DNA of 64,000 nucleotides from the NCBI RefSeq assembly GCF_954871325.1, contig NC_088776.1:27514508-27578507 (forward strand), read 5' to 3'. Within the stretch, counting starts at the first letter, position 1; the number at the start of each line of letters is the position of its first letter. This document shows, piece by piece, positions 45,713 through 57,058 of this stretch. Under the pieces are notes generated by a model. It saw only the letters and a list, made by a program, of their open reading frames with translations, was not told where the DNA came from and did not search any database. Position numbers and translations under genes: made by a program. This DNA is from Gordionus sp. m RMFG-2023. Taxonomy: Eukaryota; Nematomorpha; Gordioida; Chordodea; Parachordodidae.

Positions 45713-46334
45713 GTGATTATATTTATCATTATAATCTTTAATTATTATTATTATAATTTTATGCAAAACGATTCTTTTTTACACTACTATAATATATTCA
45801 TAAATGTTAAAAAAAAGATATACTACCTCAAATTTATCAACAATGATTTACAATTTAAGCGGAAAATATCAAATAGAGGAATTGGAATTTTTATGAAAGA
45901 AAGAAAAAAAGGGTGTCAAAAATAATAAATTTTGCATGTTTTTGAAATTCATTTTTTTTTAAATATTTCCCCTACTATTCGGTAAGGTAACAGATATGGC
46001 GATACTTAGAGAATTGTTTTTTTATTTTTTTGCCGATATAAAATTAATCATATGATTGTTAGTTGAATAACTTTTTTATGCAATTTGCACTAAATAAAAA
46101 ATAATCTTATATATTTAATTTATCGTAAAATTTGTTAGTTTTTTCAACTAAATTTTTGCAAAATATAAATGCCCTCCAAACTGATCTTTATTTATTTTTA
46201 TTACATATTATCATATTAGATATTCAGTCTGGAAGGTTACTTCCTAAAAAATAAACTAATCACAATACAAATCATAAGAAAAAAGATGGAAAAATATCAA
46301 ATTCATAGTTTTTATTCATTTCATCTATTTATTA

Positions 46335-47013
46335 CAGGGATGCGTATCCTTGCCCAGGTTCGGTTTAAGGTTAAAAAAAATAGGTCGGTTCGGGTTGTTC
46401 AGGGAAATATTTTTAACCCGGGTTTGGTTCCGGGTTCAGCTCTGGTTTAAGAAATTTGAAAAATAAATTTTTTATCATTTATAGGCAAAATATAGTTAAA
46501 AATACAAAGCATAGTCTTGTATAGATTTAAAAAAAATTTATTTAGACGTATTTCTTTAAATTAACAATATCCAATATAATAATTTTTACTTTGACGTTCA
46601 CTTTCATTTTCCTCTAATTAATAATCTTAGAGATTAAGTTAAAAATTAAAAATAAATGGCGTAAATGAATTTAATTGTTTAAAATTTGTTAACAATCCAA
46701 TAGAAATTTTTGAGAATAAATTTTAAAAGTAAATGAATTAAGTTTTTATAAATTTATTAACACTTCACTTAATTGGAAATTTGAAAATATTATAAAATGT
46801 TAAGTAAATTATTAATATTTGTATTTACAATTAAACAAATATTTTATATTAATTTAAGCAATACACTGAACCCGGTTGAACCCGGGTTCAAATAAAATTC
46901 CCGGGTTCAATTCGGGGTTTTGAAATTTTATAAACGCGGTTTAGGTCGGGTTCAAATTTTTTCCCAAAAACCCGGGTTTTCTTCTCAGGGTTCGGGGTCG
47001 GTTCGAACCCCTG
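46335..47013. mobile_element. hAT-type non-autonomous element, 679 bp, perfect 8-bp duplication
   Basis: Starts CAGGGATGCGTATCC and ends GGTTCGAACCCCTG. ATTTATTA stands on both sides (46327-46334, 47014-47021). Subterminal regions repeat GGTTCGGG, CCCGGGTT and GAACCCGG many times, likely transposase-binding sites. No ORF. A second copy, reversed, starts at 63262. Confidence 0.9.
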
Positions 47014-47039
47014 ATTTATTACACACTGTATTATTATAA

Positions 47040-48600
47040 ATCTGGTAGATAGTCCTTCAAGAATGACTGAGGAATCAGAAATTTTTACCTTATTTGTTGA
47101 TGGGTGTCAGAAATTGGCCTATTTTATGAGGCATGAATCAGAAATCTGCTTTTATTTTGATGAGAAGTAATTACAAAATTTTACATTGCAAATTAAAATA
47201 AAAATACAACAGGCTGGGCCTAACAAACCTATATTTTGATTTTGATTAGTACTATTTAAAAATAAATTATTTTATTATAATTTAAGAGTTGTCTAACTAA
47301 AATACTAAATCTAAAAAATATTATAATAAATTCACAAAAATTAAACAAGTTAATTATGATATGATTCAATTACAAATACATATATCTGTATACAGATATT
47401 AAATATTGATTTATAAAACGGTTGTTGTAGAAATAGATAGCAATAGAGGAGAGATATAAGAACCATTTATTGACATTGGGATAAAATAAGATATAGATAT
47501 TAGGCATGAAGGATTTCATAAAATTTTAACAGGCTTGGACGGGCCTGACTTTTCGTAAAATTTTATCGGGCTGGGCAAAACGATCAATAGAAATTTTTTT
47601 ACGAACCGGGCTTTGGAGTCTATTCAAAAATGTCTTTAATATGCACAATAAATATTTTTAGCTACATTTTTTTACATTAATATTTGTAATTTATGATCTA
47701 AAATTTTTAATCTAGTAGATGAGGACATTGTCTACCTTATTTTTTCTATTTATTATTGCCATACAAAACGCTAGCCTAACAATGGTGTTGTCAAAGACGA
47801 TTTGAGCCGATTTTTAAAACGGCTGACTCAATATTTTATTTAAAATATTGCCTAAGCCTCGAGATTTTGCTAATAGATTTCCAAACCTTTGTCCCATCTA
47901 TGGGCAAAATTCTCAGGCCTGCGTAATATTTTAGATAAAATAATTTAGTTAGTCATTTTTAAATCTGCTCAAATCGAGTCGTGTAACAATACTGCTGGGC
48001 AATATTAAATTTTTAGATATAAATACAAATAATAATGTATAAAAATGTAGTTGAAAAGATTTTTAAGACAATTTTTTGAGATATTATAATCGATATCCGA
48101 TAAATAGTCGATTTACTTTCAATTATTTTCATATAAAGGCCTTATGCATTCAAAAATTTTTTTTATTGTACAAATAATGACAATTTTTTCTGATATGAAA
48201 TTGATATAATAAAAAAATTATATTTCAGACATATGTCCCAATTTGTTCATATTGAAGGTACTAAATATATACACTTCATTAAATAAAAATAATGGAAATT
48301 TCGGAATCAATCCTCATCAAAATAAAGGTAAATTTCTGATTCACACCTGAGATAGGTTAATATCCATCCATCATCAGGAGTAATCTGATTCCCTCATTAT
48401 CAAATAAAGAAAAAATTCTGATTCCCCGTTATTCTTGACGGGCTGCTAGTATTAATTTATCCTTGAACAATAAGTTTAATCAATTTGAACATGTAGGGGT
48501 AAGAAGAATAAAAATTGGATATTATTTTCAACAGGTAACATGCATAAAAGTAAGAGAAAATTTTCATTCCCCGTCATTTTTGACGGGCTATCTACTAGTA
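47040..48600. repeat. Compound inverted-repeat element
   Basis: Left edge GGTAGATAGTCCTTCAAGAA (47042) is mirrored by GACGGGCTATCTACTAGT (48580-48597). Further in, GGCATGAATCAGAAATCTGC (47130) is mirrored by AAATTTCTGATTCACACCTG (48331). The AGAATCACCGTCATT...-type terminus also occurs at 39595 and 48425. The interior holds GC-rich terminus sequence (47520-47610) and a palindromic MITE (47785-47994). Confidence 0.5.
47785..47994. repeat. Palindromic MITE, copy 3 of 3
   Basis: Best preserved copy: GACGATTTGAGCCGATTTTT at 47797 is mirrored by AAATCTGCTCAAATCGAGTC at 47961-47980. Flanked by GTGTTGTC and GTGTAACAATAC. Confidence 0.75.
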
Positions 48601-49797
48601 ATGTTATAAACCAACGCGTTCATTAACGAAGTTCGTTTTTTTGAAAAAAAATGATGAATGATGTTCCGTTTATTTTTGCCGAACTTTGAACGTGAACACG
48701 TTCCCTTTATTTGACGAACGCGTTCGTTTTTTAAGTTCATTCAATTTTAGGAAATTTTCTTATTTTCATTCACTGGAAAATAAATTTAATATTAATCCAA
48801 ATTTTTTAAGAAAAAAAGGTAATTTTTTAATTATCTGTTTCCTTTATCATTTAAACCAGCCACTATCTGTAGAGTGTAAGCATGGATGTTATTATTTCAT
48901 CATCATCTGATTATGAATAAACATTACCATGGCCCAAATATAATAAATAATCGTAGCATCATAAATTTAGTAAACTAATTCTATTCTTACCAAATGTAAA
49001 ATGTGTCCAAAAATTATAATATCAGTTTCACAATCTTCAAGTTCTAATTTAGAGAGATATTTATTTATTATTTTATATAATATAACTATAAATATCTTGT
49101 TAATAACTTATATTTTATATGTTTATTAAATTATTTTTAGATTCATAAAGCTAAATTCATTAAATAATATATATTATATACAATACATAGATGTATAATA
49201 ATTTAATATCTTTTAGTATTTATTTATTTTTAGCGTGATTATTTGAAATTTGTTTTTATCAAGGGTTTTATATTTTAATAGTTGAACAAAATAAAGTATT
49301 TAAAATTTAGTAATTTTCCTATTATGAGAAATATCTAGTTAAATTTTATTTGTTATAATTATTTATAATTAAATTAATATTTAAATAACCCTAAATACCT
49401 TATTTCTTTATAACTGACTAAAATTGGAACTAATATTATCCATGAAGTATCTTAATATCTTTACTTAAAAAAAATTGCTTTCTCTTAATCAGATATCATT
49501 TAAATAAAAGTAATATCATTTCTTAAAATTCCTACAACAGACATTAATTATATAGAAGCTGAATAACATTTCATAAAATATTAGGAGTTATATTTATTTA
49601 TATAAATAAATTCATGATCAAAGAATGCATAAAAATTAAATTTTTAAGATGGTCAAGAAAATTAAAGATTGTAAAAATAAAAATAAATTATCATATAAAT
49701 GCAAATATTTATTTATATAAATAAATTCATGATAAAATAATCCATTTAAAGATGGTTAGGAAATTAAAAAATTGGAATAAATATTAATATATATTCA
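48601..49797. other. AT-rich intronic sequence
   Basis: 48608-48740 repeats GAACGCGTTCGTT-like palindromic words (AACGCGTTCATTAACGAAGT, GAACACGTTCCC, GACGAACGCGTTCG), probably another transposon terminus. The rest is plain AT-rich sequence, with a direct repeat of TTTATATAAATAAATTCATG at about 49593 and 49710. Confidence 0.45.
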
Positions 49798-50314
49798 GTG
49801 TTGTTAAAAAGTCGAGTTCACCTGTCGTTAGTTGAATTAGTCGACTAGCTTAAGTGGTGAACCTCAAGTCTATATACTTGAATCGACTAGAGGACGAATC
49901 TGTCGCGTTAACTTGAGAAGACTAGAGGACGATTTCAAATTGGTTAATATTAATTAAGATATTTGTTGTTTTTTACTTTACACTTCCAACTTGAGTCGTG
50001 AATACCTTAGAGGATGAATATTTTAAATTAGTTATTATTAATTAAGATATTTGTTCTGTTTTTTACATTTTTTACTTTAGACTTCCAACTTAAGTCGTGA
50101 ATACTAATTATATACTTGAGTCGACTAGAAGATGAATAGTTCTATGAATTTGAGTCTACTAGAGGACGAATAGTTCTATGAACTTGAGTCTACTAGAGGA
50201 CTAATAGTTCTATGAACTGAGTCGACTAGAAGACGAATATTTCAAATTAGTTATTAGTTAAGATATTTGTTATGTTTTTTACATTTTTTTTTACTTTTGA
50301 GTCGTGAATAAGAA
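49798..50314 (+). repeat. GTCGACTAGAGGACGAA satellite, left part
   Basis: Higher-order tandem array: TTGAGTCGACTAGAGGACGA-type words alternate with ATTAATTAAGATATTTGTT and CTTTAGACTTCCAACTTGAG, at about 90-130-bp spacing. The start CAGTGTTGTTAAAAAGTCGA looks like a hAT-type terminus, so the array may be internal to an element. It is interrupted by the 3.6-kb element and resumes at 53904. Confidence 0.8.
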
Positions 50315-51106
50315 TGGGTCATTTTATGACAAATCAACCACGATTCGGCCGACCCCCTTCGATTTTTTTAAAATTTGGTAAGCAAAGAAAGGGTAGTGTA
50401 GTTGAGAAATAGCCAAAATTTTAGCCTCGTATCATTTATATTTTTGGAGATATTAGGGTTCAAAGTGGCAAAAATGACGTATTTTTACCATTATCTGCCT
50501 TCATTCAATTAAGCATATCCTAAAAACTGCATAATTGTAAATAACAAATTTAATATCAAAATTACGTACAAAGATTCTACTTTTAGATAAAAAATATTTT
50601 AAATTTTTTTCCCAATTTCCGGTCTTATTTAATATATAAGGACAAAACAATTTTTTGGAAATAATACGACCTTCAATTTTTAAAAAAAATTTAATAGAAA
50701 TTATTAAACTCTTCCTTTATATTTATAAAAAAAAATTAATCTGGGACGCGGCCATCTTCATTCTCAAAATCGATAAAAATGTTTAGAAATGTGTATAAAT
50801 ATTGTCCCGAAAGGGGGCGTCTTTGTATAAAATTATATATTAATCAGTTTTTAATGGTTTTTCTTGGACTATTTGATATAATTTAAAGGATTATTCATCT
50901 TGTAAGTGAAAATAACAATAAATGGGCTTTCATTCAATTATAGAAATTGTCTATCGATAAATTCAATTTATTACTTTATTTATAATTTATTATAAAATTT
51001 TTTGCGCATATAACATATTTAATGAATATTAATAAAATATGTTCAATTAAGTTTCGAGTTCTTGAATATATGAATCAGAATCTTGTGCATTTCATATATG
51101 GAGCCC
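50315..51106 (+). repeat. Left terminal inverted repeat of the 3.6-kb element
   Basis: About 790 bp with words GGCCGACCCCCTTCGA, CAAAGTGGCAAAAATGACG, ATCTGCCTTCATTCAATTAA, GGGACGCGGCCATCTTCATT, all mirrored on the right. No gene within it. Confidence 0.9.
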
Positions 51107-51179
51107 TAAATATTAAAAAAATTGATATAATTTAAATTTAAAAATCTAATAAACTCACTTTTAAAAGATTCTAATTTTT

Positions 51180-52960
51180 TGGTAGCGCATTTACTTTCTT
51201 GTGACAACAATGTATAACTACGGCCAGTAGCATTTAACAGTGAAACTAATGTAAAATATGACATTTGGGCAAGTAAAGAGTGTGGTCTATACTTGGAAAT
51301 GTAAAGGAATTAGAAGGTCCGGATGGGTTAAAAACTTTATATGCTCTTTTAATTTTTCACTAAAGCAAAGCTAACCCAATTAGAATCATAAGGATACGTT
51401 AGGTATCCTGATATTTCTTCAATAATTATACTTTCATCATTATATGATAACTATTCTATAGTACTTTCTATTGAATTGGAATACATTTTACTTTTAAATT
51501 GATGTAGATCTGTTGGAATCAAGGTGTGTATTTTGTGTGTTCCAGGTATAGATCTAGTTTTTGAAAAATCTTTCCCTAAGTAATAGATCTTCGTAATCAT
51601 AATTTATTTTGGTCATATATTCAAAATAAATGACATTAATATTTCCTTTATTTAACTCGTACAATTCATATGATGTGGTTATTTACTTTGAGTAAGGCCT
51701 TGTAAACTAGCTCTAGCGGCTAATCTTTTAACTGTGCCACCAATCCCATCCCCGTGTGCTATAGCAGAAAAATGCCATTTCGCCTATACTAAATCCATCT
51801 CATGATGGCAAATATTAATAAAATTTTTACGATTTTTATCATCGGAAAAATAAAAAATTTTATTTGGCCTACAAATTTTATTAATTAAAAAATTTACCAA
51901 TGTTTTTTTTGAAATTATGTACTGCTATTGTATTGTGTTGCAAAGATTCGGATATCATTACATAATTTAGGCAACAAATATTGGCAAAATTATCTTTATA
52001 ATATATAACAAAAGGGTGAGCAGTGGATTGAGCCCTATTCCAATGATAATTTTGTACTTCATCCTGAAGTATAAAGCTATAGTTTTCTTAAAAATCACAT
52101 AAAATTAAATATTGGTCTTCGTCTAAGTTCAATTTTAGATTGTTTTGATACAACGATTGTTGCGTTGAAATAAAAAAATAGAGTAATAAAGATTCCATTT
52201 TTTCAAAAAAGGCATTGATATATTCACCTACTGGTTTGGTTATTGTTTCAAGAGTGGTTCTATCTACGGATAGCCATTGTTTGTATGTTATAAATTCGAT
52301 GTCCTTAGAACGAAACAATATTTCTATTTGATCGCGTAAATGTGTTGACCCTGGACAATTATCACATTTGCCCATATAAACTGGATGGTTGAGGCGAATT
52401 ACAAATTATTAAGTGTAAAATATGTTTTTATGTTTTAAAGGGCAACATATCATTAATTAAATTAGGTAAATTAGATCTAATGATCATTAATTTAAAATTT
52501 TGGTGGTAGCTGCAATCACATACATGTGTACCACTACCTCCAACGAGTATACAATCTTTGAGCGAATGCTTGCAAATTTCGAAAAACCAATTTTAACACC
52601 AGGCCTCATTTCTTTAAAAAATATATGAATTTCTTTCAAATTATCTAAAATTAATCTCTTATGTATGGTATTCTTTTTTCCGTCTTTGGTCTAAATCGAA
52701 ACGCAATCTTTCTTGCCTGGCATGATTCTGTTTATTTCGTCATACAATAAAATTCTTGTACAATTTTAACTGTATATTCGTCTATAGTTTTTCCAGGCTT
52801 GAGGTTAGGTGTTGATAGAAATCAACATACCAATAAATTGATTAAAAAATGAATTAATATAGTGAGCATGTATTATTGAATGATTAATCAATTTTAAAAT
52901 TTTTATTTATTTTATTGATTGAAACACTTATTTATTGTTATTCTAATTTAGTAAGGCTAT
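51180..52960 (-). pseudogene. Decayed gene of an uncharacterised conserved transposon-borne family
   Basis: Pieces on the minus strand in order: MPGKKDCVSI, then IHKRLILDNLKEIHIFFKEM, KIGFSKFASIRSK, then 52375-52088 (MGKCDNCPGSTHLRDQIEIL, YKQWLSVDRTTLETITK, YLILCDF), a stop, ENYSFILQDEVQNYHWNRAQ, HPFVIYYKDN, FSDDKNRKNFINICHHEMD, AKWHFSAIAHGDGIGGTVKR, LAARASLQ, and finally ATGRSYTL. I recall this order from many unnamed animal proteins in repeat-rich genomes. The Asp in LCDF, FSD and the H-G-D-G block are candidates for metal-binding residues (inference). Several stops and frame changes make it non-functional. Confidence 0.75.
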
Positions 52961-53136
52961 GCCGATTTTAGAAAATCCGATCCAATATTTATATTGTTTT
53001 AGGTTATTTTATGATAATACTTTTATTTTGTATATAATTTCATAATAATAATAAATTAATATTTGTAATATTATAAAAGTATCAAATTATTTTAAAAATT
53101 TGAGTAGAGAAAATTTTGATATTATTTTTTGGCGTC

Positions 53137-53903
53137 TATGAAATGCACAAGATTCTGATTCATATATTCAAGAACTATAAACTTGGTTAAATATATTTTA
53201 TTAATATTCATTAAATATATGCTATATGGGTAAAATTTTTATAATAAATTATAAATAAAGTAATACATTTAATTTCTTTTATTGATATACAATTTCTATA
53301 ATTGAACGAAAGCCCCATTTATTGTTATTTTCTCTTACAAGATGAATTATCCTTTAAATTATATCAAATAGTCCAAGAAAAACCATTAAAAACTGATTAA
53401 TATATAATTTTATACAAAGACGCCCCCTTTCGGGAAAATATTTATACACTTTTCTAAACATTTTTATCGATTTTGAGAATGAAGATGGCCGCGTCCCAAA
53501 CCAATTTTTTTATATAAATATAAAAGAAGAGTTTTATAATTTCTATTAAATTTTTTAAAAAATTGAAGGTCGTATTATTTCCAAAAAATCGTTTTTAGTC
53601 TTTAATTATCTAAAATAGCCGGAAATTGGAAGTAGAATCTTTGTACGTAATTTTGATATTAAATTCGTTATTTACAATTATGTAGTTTTTAAGATATGCT
53701 TAATTGAATGAAGGCAGATAATGGTAAAAAACGTCATTTTTGCCACTTTGAACCCTAATATTTTCAAAAATATAAATGTTAGGAGGCTAAAATTTTGGCT
53801 ATTTCTTAACTACACTAGCCTTTCTTTGCTTACCAAACTTTAAAAAAATCGAAAGGGGTCGGCCGAAAATCTCATTTTTTGCTCATTTGATGTGGAATGA
53901 CCC
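53137..53903 (-). repeat. Right terminal inverted repeat of the 3.6-kb element
   Basis: About 767 bp, reverse complement of 50315-51106. A shortened relative of this terminus lies at 61246-61335. Confidence 0.9.
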
Positions 53904-54570
53904 GAATTATATACTTGTGTCGACTAGACGAATAGTTCTATGAACTTGAGTCGATTATAGGACAAATATTTCAAATTAATTATTAAGATATTTGTTTTGT
54001 GTTTTACATTTTTTACTTTAGAATTCCAACTTGAATCATGAATACGAATTATATAATTGAGTCGAATAGAAGACGAATATTTCAAATTAATTAAGATATT
54101 TGTTCTGTTTTTTACATTTTTTTACTTTAGATTTCTAATTTGAGCCTTGAATAAAAATTATATACGTGAATCGAGTAGAGGGCGAATAGTTCTTTGAACT
54201 TTAGTCGACTAGGGGACGAATATTTCAAATTAGTTCTTAATTAAAATATTTGTTCTGTTTTTTACATTTTTTTTACTTTAGACTTTTAATTTGAATCGTG
54301 AATAAGAATTATATACCTGTGTCGATTTGAGGACGAATAGTTCTATGAACTTGAATCTACTAGAGGATGAGATTTCAAATTAGTTACTAATTATGATATT
54401 TGTTTAGTTTTTTACATTTTTTTACTTTAGACTTCCAACTTTAGTCGTGGACTAGAGGAAGAATTATTATATGAACTTTAGTCGACTAGAGGACGAATAT
54501 TTCAAATTAGTCCATATTTGTTTTGTTTTTTACATTTTTATACTTCAAACTTCTAACTTGAGTCATTATC
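53904..54570 (+). repeat. GTCGACTAGAGGACGAA satellite, right part
   Basis: Continues the array of 49798-50314 with six or so further units (TTTACTTTAGACTTCTAATT-type blocks near 54005, 54120, 54270, 54420, 54530). Before the 3.6-kb insertion the array was about 1.2 kb. Confidence 0.8.
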
Positions 54571-55340
54571 TTATTCCACATATTTGATCTAATAAATTCT
54601 TATTTACATTTTTCCATTGATTTCTATATTCTCAAATAATAAAATATTTTGCAAGTATCTGAATATTTTGAAATTATAACTTAACCTTGAATTTATAAAA
54701 GAAAGGCAGACGTGTGATAATCAAAACTATTAGCCGGCTGGTGAATTTTCTTTAGCACTCCTCATCTGTATTTAATATATATTTAGTATTTTTATAGTCC
54801 CTTTTTTAGTCATTCTTTTAGATAATTATTTTATTTAGTCATTAATTAATACTATTAAAATATTTAAAAAAATACCTTCTTTAGCAAATAATTATTTTTG
54901 AGTAATTGTGATGTAATATTGGTTTAAATTTTTGGGGATTATACGACTATAATCTTATAATATTATTTAGCAATTAAGAATTAATTTCTTACAATAAATA
55001 AACAATTCCATTACTAAATTATAATTATTAATTTTTTTATAATGTTTAAATTAAAAAAAAAATTATATAATATACATATATATTAGCAATTATTATTAAT
55101 ATATTACATTTTTTTTAAAAAAATTTTAAATATAAAATTAAACAAAATGCATAACTTAATTGTGGATTTAATGAAACATGTTGACGATTAAATAAAAACC
55201 CATCCCATCCCAGATAAAAATATTTTGTTTGAAATTGCAATTTATAAAATATAATATTTTCTTTTTAAAATTTTTATCTATAAATTGGAAGACTTTTTGA
55301 ATGAGTTAAAAAACCGTATCAGGTCAATTCAGCAAAACTT
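54571..55340. other. AT-rich intronic sequence
   Basis: No gene. 55160-55235 is an arm fragment of the palindromic MITE at 39349-39573. Confidence 0.5.
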
Positions 55341-55650
55341 TTATCGCGAAACACATTTTCGCGAATCTTTTATCACGAATGTTATCGCGAAAAGTTTTTA
55401 TAGCGAAGGTAAAATCGCTAAACCAATTCTGCGATTTATCTCCGCGAAACATTTATAGCGAAGACAATTTCGCGAAGCCATTGTCATGAATTTATTTCCG
55501 TGAAACCATAACCGCGAATTTATTAGAGCGAATACATTTTAGCGAAACATTTTTACTCGAACACTTTACAGCGAATTTTTTATCGCGAATATTTTTGCGC
55601 GAAGTCATTATCGCGAGCGCATTACCGCGAAACAATAAATATATTGCGAA
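55341..55650. repeat. GCGAA-phased array, copy 2 (long)
   Basis: The words ATCGCGAAA, TAGCGAA, TTCGCGAA, CCGCGAA occur about 18 times at 12-20-base intervals over 310 bp, with the spacers mostly A/T. CpG is strongly over-represented here compared with all neighbouring DNA. The spacers differ, so the motif, not the unit, is kept. A second array lies at 1386-1565. Confidence 0.75.
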
Positions 55651-56050
55651 TGCATTTAGTTAAAGGAAAGCAACATATTATTTATTATTTGATGTTTTTT
55701 AATAGAAAATGATATGCTACTATTGTAATATTATTTTTGTTACAATTTATTAGTGATTTTCACGCCCAAGATTTTAAGTAAAAAATATTTCTTGAAGTTC
55801 AAAAAATTTTTGAACATATTTTGATAAAAATTTTAGATCTTCTTTGTAAATGTATTTTTTTTGAGGAAATCTTTTGTGAAATTTATTATAAATATACAAT
55901 TTTTAAGTGAAATCTTTTATAGTTTTTTTTATCATTTTTGTATCTATTTCTTAAGTATATTAAAAGAGGTGGGTTTTCTAAATAATTTTTTTTTAAATAT
56001 TTATATTCAACTTATTTATGTTATTTTATATGATCTTTTTAAGAATTTAA
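55651..56050. other. AT-rich intronic sequence
   Basis: No gene or clear repeat. The short plus-strand ORF near 55861 is low-complexity and not a gene. Confidence 0.5.
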
Positions 56051-57058
56051 TATGACAATTGTCATATTCGTTATTTTTAAAATTTTTTGACTCAAAAGGG
56101 TAAAAGATTTATATTGTAAAGATGTTAAATTATAAATTCAATTAAGATGTTCCTTGGAAATATGGCAATTATCATAATCGGTATTTTTAAACTTATTAAT
56201 TTTTTTTAACTAAAGTATGTATTTTTAACATGTTAAATTATAATATTAATTAGGATGTACCATATAAAATCGACAATTGTCATAATCATTTATTTTAAAG
56301 TTTTTTTTACAATTTTTTGACGTAAATGGGCAAAAATATAAATTGTTACATGTTAAAATAAAATTTCAGTGAAAATGTCATAGATATAAGTTACAATTGT
56401 CATAATCGTTGTTTATAAAGTTTTTTGAATTTTTTTGTTGCAAATGGGTAAAAATATAGATTGTAAACATGCTTAATTAAAATTTCATGAAGATCTACCA
56501 TTGAAAGTGACAAATGTCATAATCGTTGTTTATAAAATTTTTTGAATTTTTTTGTTGCAAATGGGTAAAAATATAGATGTTAAACATGCTAAATTAAGAT
56601 TTCATGAAGATTTACCATTGAAAAGTGACAATTGTTATAATCCTTATTTTTAAAGTTTTTGAATTTTTTGACCAAAATGCGTTAAAATAAGTATTGCTAG
56701 TATGTTTAAATAAAACTTCAGTGAAGATGTACCCTAGATAAGTGACAATTATCATAATCATTATTTTTGAACTTATTTAAATTTTTTTAACGTAAATGGG
56801 TAAAAATATAGATTGTAAACATGTTAAATTAAAATTTCATGAAGATGTACCATAGAAAAGTGACAATTGTCATAATCGTTATTTTATAACTTTTTTGATT
56901 TTTTTTGACGTAAATGGGCTAAAATAAGTATTGTTAACATGTTTAAATAAACAGTGAATGTACCATAGATAAGTTACAATTGTCATAATCGTTGTTTATT
57001 TTCAATTTTTTTGTTTCAAATGGGTAAATTGTAAATGTGCTAAATTAAAATATGCAAA
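56051..57058 (-). repeat. 118-bp palindrome-bearing satellite, nine units
   Basis: TGACAATTGTCATAATCGTT or a close variant recurs nine times (about 56053, 56161, 56271, 56390, 56507, 56625, 56744, 56863, 56980), spacing 108-120 bp. Each unit also has TTTTTTGACGTAAATGGGTA and a TAAACATGTTAAAT-like block. The core ACAATTGT is a palindrome. The reverse-oriented relatives are at 16890-17170. Confidence 0.9.

Larger units (their letters stand above)
50315..53903 (-). mobile_element. 3.6-kb element with about 770-790-bp terminal inverted repeats
   Basis: Begins GGGTCATTTTATGAC and ends GATGTGGAATGACCC. The arms 50315-51106 and 53137-53903 align over their whole length with small indels. GAAT stands on both sides. 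Removing the element joins GTGAATAAGAAT to TATATAC, exactly as in the uninterrupted satellite unit at about 54298, so the empty site is visible. The central 2.0 kb holds one decayed gene on the minus strand. Superfamily not assigned; long arms are known in several DNA transposon groups including Mutator-like ones. Confidence 0.9.

Noticed and set aside
45623..45925. 100-residue plus-strand ORF
   Set aside because: Built on a 44-bp tandem duplication and low-complexity AT; composition (I, Y, K, N) is that expected by chance.
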